Positions 58,001-61,736 are shown, counted from the first letter of the stretch. The stretch: DNA of 64,000 nt from Owenia fusiformis (GCA_903813345.2 CAIIXF020000009.1:28246740-28310739), one strand, 5' to 3'. The notes: a model not told the origin generated them from the sequence alone. Made by a program: numbers and translations.

Positions 58001-60439
58001 CTCATTTTCAAGTTTGATTTGTCATCAGTCAATGATGGTGAAAGAAAATGATACAATTTGATTATCATATAACATTTTCAATTTTTATTGACAAGTTTTA
58101 AAATTAGCCACAGATTTTTACAAGGGTCTTTGAATAAAAAGCTTACATACCTTCATCTTCTACTATGCAGTGAATCACAACTGGAAAAATGTCCTTCTCA
58201 CCATTGTAAATCCACTGAAAATATTATAATATTATCAAATATTGATTTATTGTTAATCCAGGGGAGGTAGTGCAATTAAAGTATCGGTCATATAAGAAAT
58301 ATCTAGCAATATACTTTTTATTCAGGCTAGGTACAATATATAGAGTACATATAAAGTACATATAAAATAATATCAAAATTCCTAAATTCATTGTTGTAAC
58401 AGAGAGTTCCAAATTCACAGTTGTTTCATTGCCAATGAATTTTGAAAAAAGTGGATTGACTGCTAATTGATCGAATTTAATATCAAGTTTATCATTATTT
58501 TGGTAAAAGTTTGCTTTGGAAAACCCAATTACTCTGAAAGGGATATACCATTTATAACTTGTAGCAATCATAGAAATTGCAAGTTAAACACCAAACTGTT
58601 GTAATTCAATAGTGTTCATTATTAAATTGGTGTAAATGAAGTCCAGCAAAACACGTGTAGTTAGAACACTTTTGGTAATAAAGTGTTGGGAGTTGTTCCA
58701 CGTACAGAGGTTCATTTTGCCACGGGATTCTGAAGTGTTCCACTTATTTAGCTTTTCAACTAATAAAGGTGTTCCACTTTACATGTTTCATATTCAAATT
58801 CAAGCTATGCCAAAGGGTTGCTGCTGAACTGATTTATATGGGAAAAACAAGGTTAGTCAAAAAAGATATTGGAGCATTGTTATCATTGGCATTTTCAGAT
58901 TTATAACCTTTGTATACTTACGTCATCTTCATTGTATTTACTGGGGTTTATAATGTGCGTTGTCTGATTGAAGACTTGATTGGCTCCTCGCTTGAAATGG
59001 AATGTCTCAGAATTCATACTAGCATCTTTTGGATGGTATCTATAACAAAAATTTTGTAAAGTCCAAAGTCGTAGCACTCGCATTATGTATATTCAGGATT
59101 CGTTTCAAAAAAATATATATGGAGTGAAACTAAATAGTATTGAAAACATTGGAATTGAATAATGTGTTATGTAACCATCATGATAAGACCTCTTTCCACC
59201 TAAAATCTTGACATAAGAATAGCAAAGTTTAGAGGGTTTGGTAGATTTGCATGGTATGGACTTACGAGACTTGTCCATTACTCATTTCCTCTGTGGCAAA
59301 GTAATAAACTGTTATGGCACATCGAACATCTGTATCAAATGTAAACTCGATATTATAGGAGATGTTATCATCTACTGGTGGCACCTCAGTTGTTTCCGAA
59401 TCATCATCCTTATCAACTCCCTTTTTCCGTTCCTCCTTTTTCTTATCATCTTTCTCAAGGTTACGATCTTCTGATTTATCTTTAGAGTGCGATCTTTTTG
59501 GCTTTTTTGAGGATGAATTTGGGTTCTTGGGGGATGTCTTTGGCTTGACGACAGGTGCAGGCGCACTAGCATTGTCATCCTCCTCAACCCTGGGAACAAA
59601 CAGAATTTCAATATGATGAATTAGTCACAACAAAAACCATGATTGTATTCTAAATGATTTTGACTTGAATAAAACAAATTGATTTCTAAATGATTTCGAC
59701 TTGAATAAAAAGATTTTGGCAATGTTCTTCACTGTACTTTATAGATTCTCGAATTCAAGAAATGTATGAAAAAACGAGAATGAAAAGATGAAGGGGTAAA
59801 ATCATTCCAGCGGTTCAGCGGTCCATTTGTAATGGACAAACCAAAACTCTGGCAACAATTATGGCCAGTTGACAGGATTTAGCTAAAAGTCCAATGAGTG
59901 CTGCTAGATGAACCATATATACATGCATGATTCATTAAAGCATTGTTAACAGCTTACCTGACAAGTTTGACAGAATCCTTGCGTATGTTGACTAGACTTT
60001 TTAATGTTTTAGTTGGCTCATTAGGCTGAGGGGCTGGGTATGGGAACTGAAACAAAACAGAATAGTATTTCAAACAGCGGGAGAGTATACTGCATTTCAT
60101 AAAATTCCAGATATTACATATTACTGAACCAATAATTTATTTACATGAAATGTACATGTTATCAATTTCAATTTTTTTCAAAGTTTTTATTAATGATATC
60201 CTTACTTTCCTTTATTATTCAGCCTTAAATTTATTTATTTTAGATTTTTTTTTGATAATTATTACATCCATTTAAGGTTAAATAATTAATATAGTTACCA
60301 TAGCAATAGCATAGACTTACAGGTATTGGTCTGTTTCCCAAGAAGTTTAGATCTGAGCTGTCGCCGAACAGGTAAGCCTCAGGCTGAGGAGTGTCAAACC
60401 TCTCTCCTCCCATAATAAAATGACTGCCAAAATAATTGC
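6853..60439 (-). CDS. MGRN1: MGRN1/RNF157-type RING E3 ubiquitin ligase, whole gene (5' exon missing)
   Basis: This entry is the gene model; its 14 exons are listed separately. Joined, they give 663 codons and a stop, with every exon junction in phase. Numbered from the first complete codon in the window, residues 1-69 and about 150-290 match the MGRN1 N-terminal domain, which in vertebrates also carries a 'FDTP.PE.YLFG' stretch and 'KTL.SLVNIRKDS'. A C3HC4 RING follows (C304, C307, C319, H321, C325, C328, C339, C342), then a low-complexity acidic and Ser/Pro tail. Family members transfer ubiquitin, for example to TSG101, and affect endosomal sorting and melanocortin signalling in mammals. 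The 20-40 N-terminal residues, including the usual N-myristoylation signal, must lie upstream of 60439 and were not found. Residues 70 to about 145 form a Lys/Glu/Ser-rich insert not seen in the human proteins. The four 3' exons (18694 and below) are joined across a 35-kb intron on frame and composition only. The choice between MGRN1 and RNF157 is moot if the animal has one ortholog. Confidence 0.85.
7709..8550. repeat. tandem repeats of 165-260 bp
   Basis: GGAGACTGCAT recurs at 7709, 7969, 8133 and 8303. It is followed each time by GGTATCATAGTTTTGGTGAA or a close variant and ACAGTGACATGCCCCTATGT. Units 1 and 4 also share a downstream part (AATGCAGTAAT..CCTGACATCT), so the array grew by internal duplication of a 165-bp core. 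Confidence 0.8.
8690..8814. mobile_element. short MITE (CTAGTCATCCTTC ends)
   Basis: ACTAGTCATCCTTCTTCAAA pairs with AAGGATGAGACTAGT near 8800. A second copy with the same ends and the same ACTTCATTTATGC stretch is at 50494-50582. Confidence 0.6.
9060..10632. mobile_element. hAT5-like element with CAGG ends and internal G-rich repeats
   Basis: The left end CAGGCCCGTAAGACAC and right end (reversed) CAGGGCCGTCAGATGG are bounded by ATACT on both sides (9055-9059 and 10633-10637), a 5-bp target duplication. The inside holds about four or five copies of a 330-bp unit with TTTTGTGGGGGTGTGAGGGG, AAAATTTTACAATTTTAAG and TTTGGTGCTTTCTGGGCACT, plus long G runs (9170-9190 and others). The short frames inside come from this low-complexity DNA. 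Confidence 0.65.
10633..14260. other. interior of the 7.1-kb element, nothing coding seen
   Basis: Loosely repetitive A/C-rich sequence with recurring phrases such as CCATCTGTCTAAAAGTATAA and TTGCTC(C/T)ATTCAGGTT, suggesting old internal duplications. There is no long frame on either strand. Confidence 0.5.
14464..14567 (-). CDS. MGRN1: MGRN1-like tail exon
   Basis: Acceptor TTCTTTTCAG and donor GTGTGT bound 104 bp, in phase with both neighbours. It encodes EAKEDAEFRAHSRNGRMYDT and GMKGESDPLVNATGQ. The 7.4-kb intron that follows is almost entirely one inverted-repeat element. Confidence 0.7.
15038..15394. mobile_element. pogo-like MITE with a long internal hairpin
   Basis: The ends are CAGTAAAGCCTGTGTAAGTG and GGTGTTCCACTTAACAGGTT(TT). 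The inside is an imperfect hairpin (about 15076-15250) whose arms share GGATTGGCTCC, ATCGATATTCTGTCCCAT and TGACCTTTAACC on opposite strands. It lies immediately beside the MGRN1-like exon at 15420. Confidence 0.65.
15420..15531 (-). CDS. MGRN1: MGRN1-like tail exon
   Basis: Acceptor TCCTTTCAG and donor GTAAAA bound 112 bp. It enters in phase 0 and leaves one base. It encodes ISKSAENLGSAAIVQDGDNG and a Ser/Pro run. The exon lies only about 25 bp from the end of a pogo-like MITE on its 3' side (to 15394). Confidence 0.68.
15600..15775 (-). mobile_element. tRNA-derived SINE fragment
   Basis: On the minus strand, TAGCGCGGGTACC (A-box-like, 15750-15762) and AGATTCGATCCTGG (B-box-like, about 15718-15731) are spaced as in a tRNA gene. 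They are followed by GACTCCTTCAAGGATGGGTT, a body unrelated to tRNA. No acceptor stem closes, so it is a SINE head rather than a tRNA gene. Confidence 0.5.
16314..18556. mobile_element. hAT-like element with subterminal GCTTCGTT clusters
   Basis: The ends ACCTGTTACACTG and (reversed) CCCCTGTTACACAGG are flanked by TCAATGGT (16306-16313) and TCAATGTT (18557-18564). This is an 8-bp duplication with one mismatch, as expected of hAT. Both subterminal regions carry many GCTTCGTT/AACGAAGC motifs in both orientations, the usual form of transposase binding sites. There is no intact transposase. A palindromic MITE is nested at 16916-17319. Confidence 0.72.
16916..17319. mobile_element. foldback MITE nested in the hAT-like element
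   Basis: This is a near-complete palindrome. CACGCGGTC at the left pairs with GACCGCGTG at the right, TGAAAATCAAGGATTACGAG pairs with its complement at about 17250, and the centre is the perfect inverted repeat GGTCCCCAGCTGT/ACAGCTGGGGACC at 17093-17136. It could form a hairpin of about 200 bp. Confidence 0.75.
18607..18694 (-). CDS. MGRN1: MGRN1-like tail exon after the 35-kb intron
   Basis: Acceptor ATGTTGCAG and donor GTACAT bound 88 bp. It accepts the AG left by the 53589 exon (AG|G = Arg) and ends in phase 0. It encodes RYPNTEASKEESDAATVELV and NEVQTTPNKQ, acidic and similar in composition to the tail. An undetected intermediate exon, or a separate gene, cannot be ruled out. Confidence 0.65.
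18885..19012. mobile_element. MITE with TGTCACCACC ends
   Basis: AAAATGTCACCACCTGCCAC at the left and GGTGGTGACATA at the right are inverted ends. The middle is TTACAGATGCTTAACACCAA. Relatives lie near 3785-3865, 21190-21330, 23148-23300, 38515-38620 and 54625-54690. Confidence 0.55.
19024..19305. repeat. 47-bp minisatellite, six copies
   Basis: TATGTCACCACCTGCATTCT, GGTTGCAATTACAAACAAAC and ATGACGA recur every 47 bp at 19031, 19078, 19125, 19172, 19219 and 19266. The unit contains the TGTCACCACC end of the MITE just upstream, from which it probably arose. Confidence 0.85.
19320..22055. other. intronic/intergenic, little recognised
   Basis: No exon is supported. A TGTCACCACC-family MITE remnant lies at 21190-21330. 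A pogo-like fragment (CTGAACACCTCTATAATCTG to ATAGGATTTGATGTA) lies at 21695-21875. Confidence 0.45.
22065..22240. repeat. GC-rich stretch with repeated GGAGGCGGCACCC phrases
   Basis: Two related units (CCCTAGGGAGGTGGCTCCCC at about 22111 and CCCTAGGGAGGCGGCACCCT at 22152) and inverted GGTGCCGC/GCGGCACC motifs stand out from the AT-rich surroundings. Origin unknown. Confidence 0.4.
22241..24525. other. no gene recognised
   Basis: It holds a TGTCACCACC-family MITE at about 23148-23300. A stretch at 23540-23995 is full of CATCGATG/CGATGCATCG motifs and may be another MITE whose ends I could not fix. No exon is supported. Confidence 0.4.
25622..26409 (-). pseudogene. decayed transposon-borne protein gene
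   Basis: Two neighbouring minus-strand frames look like one coding region broken by a stop (near 25990) and by two small frame changes (near 25865 and 25735). The upstream part has ALQALHAFTRCNTVSTMVRR and GKVTPFKTM. Downstream come KFRPHTKTITDYEG, then in another frame RANYQALIW and a P..HGW motif, then EVQWVTTDILPQEIADIL to the stop. From memory, proteins with 'LHAFTGCD(S/T)' followed by 'RANYQ..IW..P.P..HGW' are an abundant uncharacterised, transposon-linked family in cnidarians, molluscs and fish. I cannot name its enzyme activity. Its place between long inverted repeats fits that idea. Confidence 0.6.
27274..28107 (+). mobile_element. pearl-type (Helentron-like) element, copy 1
   Basis: The head is AACAGCAACGCCAAAGCGTA. 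Two core repeats of about 135 bp follow (CGCCTTCTACCAAAAGTGTC, CTCCACTACTTTTCGAGTTA), then a unique section, a GGAC-type microsatellite (28010-28055) and the tail CTATATCCCTCCGAACTTTG, TTCGATGGGATAATAA. Core repeats, then a tetranucleotide microsatellite, then a hairpin tail is the layout of bivalve pearl/CvA elements, now seen as non-autonomous Helentrons. Confidence 0.75.
28994..30600. other. no feature recognised
   Basis: Unique-looking sequence without supported exons or repeats. Short frames have no coding signature. Confidence 0.45.
30601..31575. mobile_element. head-to-head mariner remnant
   Basis: Two inverted copies of a mariner 3' part (about 30608-30955 and 31205-31570) face each other. 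Each ends in a mariner-type terminus (GGGTGTCTCAAAAAAATGTA at the left) with TATA-rich flanks. The plus-strand copy encodes NIFLFGYLKE, then NIQREIQNIPPELLSNV, the C-terminus of a mariner transposase. The minus-strand copy (30835-30985) encodes a decayed version, including GPPYSPYLM where the family has 'PPxSPDL' with the last catalytic Asp. No working transposase remains. Confidence 0.78.
31576..33534. other. no gene recognised
   Basis: AT-rich sequence with a short (TA)n run at 33219-33238. No exon or transposon boundary was identified. Confidence 0.45.
33535..34672 (+). mobile_element. pearl-type (Helentron-like) element, copy 2
   Basis: The same head (AACGGCAACGCCAAAGCGTA) as copy 1 is followed by five core repeats of 125-165 bp, with TTCTACC or CTCTACC at 33591, 33726, 33890, 34015 and 34170. 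Each carries AAAATGGC(G)GCCATTTT-type inverted motifs. A GGAC microsatellite (34563-34626) and the tail CTATATCCCTCTGAACTTCG, TTCGATGGGATAATAA follow. Frames across this region, on both strands, are by-products of the repeats. It ends about 540 bp before the nested gene's ATG. Confidence 0.8.
34906..34914 (+). promoter_or_regulatory. possible TATA box of the nested gene
   Basis: TATATAAAG lies about 300 bp before the ATG at 35213 and just downstream of a pearl-like element that ends near 34672. Position and sequence fit a core promoter, but such matches are common in AT-rich DNA. A spliced 5' leader is equally possible, since a 3' splice-like TATTATTCCAG lies at about 34841-34851. Confidence 0.25.
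35213..35586 (+). CDS. nested gene exon 1 (start, disordered leader, start of repeat 1)
   Basis: The ATG at 35213 has A at -3. An in-frame stop lies at 35144, and only a TTG precedes the ATG in frame after that stop, so this ATG is the likely start unless a 5' exon is spliced on. It encodes MLYTAPRGTQLLAG, a Pro/Arg-rich leader and DGIYFDIEIDRF, ending at donor GTAAGC after AG. Confidence 0.78.
35213..48380 (+). CDS. nested gene: four-repeat protein of unknown family, whole gene
   Basis: Seven exons (listed separately) join in frame to 603 codons and TAG. I do not recognise a named family. Residues 1 to about 100 are a Pro/Arg/Ser-rich, probably disordered leader with no signal peptide or membrane segment. 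Then come four divergent copies of one domain at about 111-190, 217-295, 319-390 and 485-556. Each has a predicted helix with W-L or similar (ANRWLKEHP, HQVLRRFNE, ARDWLMGQS, ITRWLNFTS), a strand of the type VVSCETVE, IINIQSLPV or SVETINIRR, and a closing strand (ARILRLWF, MTVQRVYYL, IRILRLFF, ITIFRVYL). A Pro/Ser/Thr-rich linker separates copies 3 and 4, and the tail is acidic (SEGEDEEW). The gene lies inside an intron of the MGRN1-like gene on the opposite strand. Function is unknown; an intracellular protein is my inference. Confidence 0.8.
35737..35976. mobile_element. MITE with GGTGGATCCAG ends
   Basis: The left end CACTGGTGGATCCAGGGGGG and right end CTTCTGGATCCGGCA are inverted. The middle is made of TTTTTGGGCC/GGCCTT phrases. 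It resembles the element at 39021-39345 and lies in intron 1 of the nested gene. Confidence 0.6.
36078..36251 (+). CDS. nested gene exon 2 (repeat 1)
   Basis: Acceptor TTTTTTCAG and donor GTACAC bound 174 bp in phase (AG|T to AG). It encodes SDLTKYANRWLKEHP, VVSCETVETMYHGRVEI and DKYARILR, the core of repeat 1. Confidence 0.8.
36365..36612. repeat. short tandem repeats related to pogo-like MITEs
   Basis: About a dozen units of 17-19 bp follow the pattern GAACACCTCTCTAATCT. This is the phrase found near the ends of the pogo-like MITEs, here amplified in tandem within intron 2 of the nested gene. A related untidy stretch lies at 37195-37350. Confidence 0.7.
37360..37640. mobile_element. pogo-like MITE abutting exon 3 of the nested gene
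   Basis: It is bounded by TA on both sides, with ends CAGTAAAAGCTGTCAAGG and (reversed) CATTGAATCCTGTAAAGTGG. It has an internal direct repeat, GGGTCATTTAACATTAAGTC. It ends 25 bp before the exon at 37666. Confidence 0.7.
37666..37847 (+). CDS. nested gene exon 3 (end of repeat 1, start of repeat 2)
   Basis: Acceptor GTGTTTCAAG and donor GTAAAG bound 182 bp in phase. It encodes LWFRLRGRLDPPGPDQI, then LKECYESFHQVLRRFNEKQK. A pogo-like MITE ends at 37640, only 25 bp before the exon, so the short pyrimidine tract and branch site sit right at the MITE edge. Confidence 0.8.
38181..39015. other. intron 3 sequence, little recognised
   Basis: It contains a TGTCACC-family MITE remnant (38515-38620) and a C run at 38680. 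No exon is supported. Confidence 0.45.
39021..39345. mobile_element. hAT5-like MITE with perfect 5-bp target duplication
   Basis: The ends CAGGGGTGGATCTGGG and (reversed) CACTGGCGGATCTGGG are flanked by ATACA at 39016-39020 and 39346-39350. The interior is rich in GGCCTTAAAA/TTTTGGCCT phrases and a C11 run. Overlapping frames here are not genes. Confidence 0.72.
39692..40513. mobile_element. foldback element, about 820 bp
   Basis: This is a nearly complete inverted repeat. GCTGGTATCGAAA at the left pairs with TTTCGATACCAGC at the right. The motif TTTGTCCGCTGTGACGGAGC occurs at both ends and, as TTTTGTCCGCTGTGACGAAG and its complement, on either side of the central loop (about 40070-40132). 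Arms are about 390 bp with few mismatches. Flanks resemble each other (CTGTTGAAAAT and CTGTGAAAAT), possibly a target duplication. Confidence 0.78.
40514..41959. other. intron 3 sequence, nothing recognised
   Basis: Unique sequence upstream of exon 4 of the nested gene, with no supported exon. Confidence 0.45.
41960..42127 (+). CDS. nested gene exon 4 (rest of repeat 2)
   Basis: Acceptor TATTTTTCAG and donor GTAAGG bound 168 bp. Both ends split a Gly codon after its first base. It encodes GKIINIQSLPVKYSNSK, STWTRVADRSLYFMTVQRVY and YLVNKPCDRLI. Confidence 0.82.
42545..42690. repeat. 18-bp minisatellite, eight copies
   Basis: AATTAACTCCCCCAAGGA is repeated about eight times with few changes in intron 4 of the nested gene. 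Because 18 is a multiple of three, it gives open frames on both strands (NSPKEI and FLGGVN repeats) that are not supported as genes. Confidence 0.85.
43064..43240 (+). CDS. nested gene exon 5 (repeat 3, donor uncertain)
   Basis: Acceptor GTGATTTCAG opens the exon in phase. It encodes GCKDFTPGPDGNRNAYGETY, TLVTRARDWLMGQSEFALSL and INLQAVNCKLKVYPDG. The donor used here (G|GTCAGT at 43241) is weak but is the one that keeps both the frame and the repeat alignment with exon 6. T|GTAAAC at 43216 is a second in-phase choice. The frame stays open past the donor to TAA at 43342-43344 and still looks coding, which may be an alternative end. Confidence 0.65.
43576..43776. mobile_element. hAT5-like MITE with CAGGCCC ends
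   Basis: CAGGCCCATAGCCAGAATTT at the left and (reversed) CAGGCCCGTTGCCAGGGAGG at the right are flanked by CTCAT (43571-43575) and CTCAC (43777-43781). A related copy without a clear right end is at about 45067-45255 (GTATCCAGGATTTGCCAAGG). Confidence 0.68.
44046..44492 (+). CDS. nested gene exon 6 (end of repeat 3, linker, start of repeat 4)
   Basis: Acceptor AATATTTTTTCAG and donor GTAAGT bound 447 bp in phase. It encodes EYIRILRLFFTVPHPNG, a long Pro/Ser/Asn-rich linker, and HYKTFYPVVDPLLGCMES and DCMAKITRWLNFT of repeat 4. Confidence 0.78.
44600..45860. other. intron 6 sequence with one degraded MITE
   Basis: It holds the degraded CAGGCCC-type copy at 45067-45255. No exon is supported. 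Confidence 0.45.
45863..46332. mobile_element. pogo-like MITE
   Basis: TA|CAGTAGAACCTGTACGATC at the left and ACAGGTTTTACTG at the right form inverted ends of about 13 bp, giving a 470-bp element without coding capacity in intron 6 of the nested gene. Confidence 0.68.
46610..47230 (-). mobile_element. mariner-like element with transposase fossil
   Basis: Inverted ends of about 35 bp (CAGGGTGGGCCAAAAAATGC, then CACTTTTTTTTCAA) are flanked by TATA on both sides. On the minus strand, an open stretch (about 46920-47060) encodes NMWCAMRNRHN, then SPDANPSEYRVWGG, the signature around the third catalytic Asp of mariner/Tc1 transposases. At 621 bp it is an internal-deletion derivative. Confidence 0.85.
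47985..48085. repeat. dispersed repeat fragment next to exon 7 of the nested gene
   Basis: GAATAAACCCTATATCTAAA and ACCCCAAAGTATATAACCCT align with GGATAAACCCCATATCCAAA and ACCTCCCAGTACATAACCCT at 52420-52465. The copy here runs to within a few bases of the exon 7 pyrimidine tract. Confidence 0.6.
48091..48380 (+). CDS. nested gene exon 7 (end of repeat 4, acidic tail, stop)
   Basis: Acceptor ATTTTCCAG starts 290 bp in phase (A|GT = Ser). It encodes AKPLSVETINIRRFKGAERG, SKSYEWITIFRVYLDSAYEE, an Arg-rich stretch, and SVSEGEDEEWNNDPVG to TAG. The sequence just before the acceptor (48025-48085) resembles a repeat that also occurs at 52395-52470. Confidence 0.82.
48667..48672 (+). terminator. 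candidate poly(A) signal of the nested gene
   Basis: AATAAA lies 287 bp after the stop and before the 35-bp satellite begins. It is the first canonical signal downstream. Confidence 0.45.
48740..49830. repeat. 35-bp satellite, about 31 copies
   Basis: The unit GAGCAATATCATATTTGATT + ATCATACAAGTTGCT repeats with point changes and a few one- or two-base indels just downstream of the nested gene's likely poly(A) site. It has no spacers and is therefore not a CRISPR array. 35 is not a multiple of three and no long frame results. Confidence 0.92.
49893..50026. mobile_element. hairpin MITE next to the satellite
   Basis: CCTTGGTCA at the left pairs with TGACCAAGG at the right. Inner arms share GCGCCTGGCTATTGAGT / ACTCAATCGCCCAGGC. 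The loop region TTCAATATCGTATTCGATTT closely resembles the 35-bp satellite unit. Confidence 0.65.
50098..50187. repeat. short tandem repeat, three copies
   Basis: GGCATTGAAGTGAACAGACT + ATATAATT is repeated about three times (unit 28 bp). Confidence 0.8.
50494..50582. mobile_element. short MITE, second copy of the 8690 element
   Basis: TCTAGCCATCCTTCTTCAAA and the reversed end ACTAGACCCACCCTTGG bracket 89 bp sharing GGACTTCATTTATGC with the copy at 8690-8814. Confidence 0.55.
50768..50958. mobile_element. pogo-like MITE remnant
   Basis: TACAGAAAGACCTGTATACC at the left and ACAGGTTTTATTTG at the right, with internal phrases such as CTTTGAACACTATTGATTGG, resemble the other pogo-like copies. 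Confidence 0.45.
50960..53588. other. MGRN1 intron sequence, mostly unrecognised
   Basis: It includes two related stretches (51290-51480 and 51500-51660, sharing TTTGGACAATTTTGATAT-like and ATTTAATTTGGGTGATATTT phrases), a region rich in CATATCT(C/T)CC and TTCGGTCCCTACGGTCCCTC (52070-52470), and a C run at 52937. No exon is supported. Confidence 0.45.
53589..53777 (-). CDS. MGRN1: MGRN1-like exon, acidic tail
   Basis: Acceptor TTCTTTCAG and donor GTAAGA bound 189 bp, encoding residues 449-511, rich in Glu, Pro and Gln (EEPEVQTSEERGQ). Reading past the donor soon meets a stop, so a further exon is needed. The next compatible one that I find is at 18694, 34.9 kb away. Confidence 0.75.
54010..54109 (-). 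CDS. MGRN1: MGRN1-like exon, Pro/Ser-rich basic stretch
   Basis: Acceptor TTCTTTAG and donor GTATAA (weak) bound 100 bp, in phase on both sides. It encodes residues 416-448, ending SPHTKRRSSK. The spliced codons continue the post-RING tail. Sequence conservation here is low, so the call rests on frame and splice signals. Confidence 0.75.
54343..54493 (-). CDS. MGRN1: MGRN1-like exon after the RING (GFEAISLIEALNG)
   Basis: Acceptor TTCTGCAG and donor GTACAG bound 151 bp, encoding residues 366-415. VPTGFEAISLIEALNGPMA matches the conserved post-RING 'PPGYEPISLLEALNG' of vertebrate MGRN1. The rest is Thr/Pro/Gln-rich. It contains N-T-A-P-T-P but not a clean P-[ST]-A-P late-domain motif for TSG101. 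Confidence 0.85.
55421..55642 (-). CDS. MGRN1: MGRN1-like exon carrying the C3HC4 RING finger
   Basis: Acceptor TTTCAG and donor GTAAGT bound 222 bp, exactly 74 codons (residues 292-365). All eight zinc ligands are present: CVIC, C-x-H, C-x2-C and CPIC. The spacing is that of MGRN1/RNF157 (LPCRHLCLC, then NNCPICRSPFRALLQIRA). This exon alone identifies the family. It should bind the E2 enzyme. Confidence 0.95.
55882..57335 (+). mobile_element. pearl/Helentron-like element with compound repeats
   Basis: It starts TATCGCACTTTAAAG and ends TATAGCACTTTTTCAAAGTG + CGATA, which is itself a hairpin. Inside, a compound unit of about 600 bp occurs twice plus a partial third copy (starts near 55911, 56502 and 57107). 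It carries AAAATGGCC(G/A)CCA and ACCTAATCAGATCTTGG phrases. A CCCG/GCCC microsatellite (57243-57292) precedes the tail. It lies in the intron between the RING exon and the exon at 57592. Confidence 0.7.
57592..57752 (-). CDS. MGRN1: MGRN1-like exon (FNLKPFKQKQMVDGLCYLLQ segment)
   Basis: Acceptor TATTTTAG and donor GTTTGT bound 161 bp, encoding residues 238-291. It carries GHSHTTVCNIERTSDGG, then KPFKQKQMVDGLCYLLQEIF and GIENK, almost the vertebrate sequence just before the RING. The intron upstream holds a short hairpin MITE at about 57815-57945. Confidence 0.9.
57815..57945. mobile_element. hairpin MITE
   Basis: GTGGATGGAATATTCTGAGG at the left is matched by AAAAAATCATATTCCACC at the right. 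The inner arms AAAATATGATATTCGCCAAG and CTTGGCCAATATCATATTTT are inverted copies. It could fold almost completely. Confidence 0.7.
58151..58214 (-). CDS. MGRN1: MGRN1-like exon (FPVVIHCIVEDE segment)
   Basis: Acceptor TTTTCAG and donor GTATGT bound 64 bp, leaving one base (G). It encodes WIYNGEKDIFPVVIHCIVEDE (residues 217-237), equivalent to the vertebrate 'GVFPVVIQAVVDEGD'. Confidence 0.88.
58650..58795. mobile_element. pogo-like MITE remnant
   Basis: GTTAGAACACTTTTGGTAAT at the left and AGGTGTTCCACTTTACATGT at the right, with CACGGGATTCTGAAGTGTTC inside, match the same family as 15038 and 37360. Confidence 0.5.
58922..59039 (-). CDS. MGRN1: MGRN1-like exon (ETFHFKRGANQVF segment)
   Basis: Acceptor TTATAG and donor GTAAGT bound 118 bp. 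One base enters a split Ser codon and the exon ends in phase 0. It encodes residues 177-216, with SETFHFKRGANQVFNQ matching the vertebrate 'SETVHYKRGVSQQF'. Confidence 0.9.
59266..59589 (-). CDS. MGRN1: MGRN1-like exon with charged insert
   Basis: Acceptor TTCCCAG and donor GTAAGT bound 324 bp, encoding residues 69-176. The last third (NIEFTFDTDVRCAITVYYFA, then EEMSNG) matches the 'EFTFDAD..' part of vertebrate MGRN1. The first two thirds are a Lys/Asp/Glu/Ser/Pro-rich, probably disordered stretch (KPKTSPKNP, KSEDRNLEKDDKKKEERKK). In vertebrates this spot holds only a short acidic linker. The run stays in frame with no stops and is therefore probably coding rather than a retained intron. Confidence 0.85.
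59958..60046 (-). CDS. MGRN1: MGRN1-like exon (KTLKSLVNIRKDS segment)
   Basis: Acceptor GTTTCAG and donor GTAAGC bound 89 bp. Phase is 0 at entry, with two bases carried over (AG). It encodes residues 40-68, including TKTLKSLVNIRKDSVKLV, one of the best conserved stretches of the MGRN1 family. Confidence 0.9.
60321..60439 (-). CDS. MGRN1: MGRN1-like exon (first visible; N-terminal domain)
   Basis: Acceptor TTTGCAG and donor GTAAGT bound 119 bp. It starts two bases into a codon (G|GC expected) and encodes residues 1-39, starting NYFGSHFIMGGERFDTP and ending LGNRPIP. This matches the second coding exon of vertebrate MGRN1 closely, with a near-identical 'YLFG' core. The preceding exon should carry the initiator Met and is not in 60440-64000 as far as I can see. 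Confidence 0.9.
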
Positions 60440-61500
60440 CTGCAAATATTTATACACAAAGATTGAAACCGTCATCATCCAATGCCAAGATCATTGTGAC
60501 ATCATTATGAGTATGTTCTTGAGTGACCCCAAAAATACAGCCTACTTGCTTACAGTGCTTTATGTAAATTCCCTTAAGTGTCCATCTGTGTACTAAGGTT
60601 TCAATTGACTAACTGGCAATACCTAGAAACCTTGACTATATGCATGTGCAAGTTAGCTAAACACTAAGAGTTCCAAGATTACTCGATAAATCATCTTGTT
60701 TGGGTTTGGTGAAGATACAAGCATACATCAGTACCAAGTATCAAATACTGATTCTTCAAAATATTGTTAACATACCTCAAAGTCCTCATATATTGTTGAA
60801 ATTATTTGAATATTTGACTTTCAGAAATAATTTCTATTTAATTTGGTTGTTCACTAGTGACATGCCCTTAATTTTCTGTCAGCCAAAGTACGAACAAATT
60901 AGTTGTTACTTCTTTGTCTTCATAATTCAACGTACTAGCTCTTATTTAAAATACTTTTGTGATCAGACACCTACAGGCCCCAACTTTATAGAAAACAAAG
61001 AGTAAGCAGTTTTTCAACATGTAAATGTTCTTATTGGATTCTAGTTCAACAAGTTAAACTCAATGTTTAAGATTTTCTTTATTATTCTGATTTTTCTTAG
61101 CTGTATATTGAGTTTAACTTCCAAGCTATTCAGCCATGCAATGCAAACGATTCCACATAACACATAACATTTTGCGTTTAATATTCATTTATAATAGTTA
61201 AATGTGGCTGTTGTAATCAATTTCTGAAATGTATATTTTGATTCAATGGCGTTTTTTAGTGTTTCAATGCTTTATTGAAACAATTCTTAATTTGCCATTT
61301 AGTATTACTGAAACCTGAACAGACCTTTTCAAAGCAATCTCTAATTAATCTTGAAAATGTACAATATCGAGGACACAGGGAGATATGGGATCATGTATTC
61401 ATAAGGTATGTGTGCTTGCTTGGATCTCATAATATTTAAAGAGTAACAACACAAATACATAACTTAATTACAAGCGCTGACCGTTATTATGCTAGCATAT
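60440..61500. other. upstream intron of the MGRN1-like gene, nothing recognised
   Basis: I searched this stretch on the minus strand for the expected first exon (a start followed by a Tyr/Pro-rich end such as YRYPPKS) and did not find it. Confidence 0.5.
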
Positions 61501-61506
61501 CAGTGT

Positions 61507-61694
61507 CAGGGCTGTCAACTTGGGACCACCTAATATGAGTGACTTCAAAATGTTGGACACCTAAGTCCAAATCTGAACACTTTTGTCCAAATTTTGAACA
61601 CCTTTAGCCAACTTTTAAACACCTTTGGCCAAAGTTTGAGCACCTTGGCCAAACTTTGAACACCTCAAATTTTTCGCGCTCGCGATGTCGTCAA

Positions 61695-61736
<42 letters not shown>

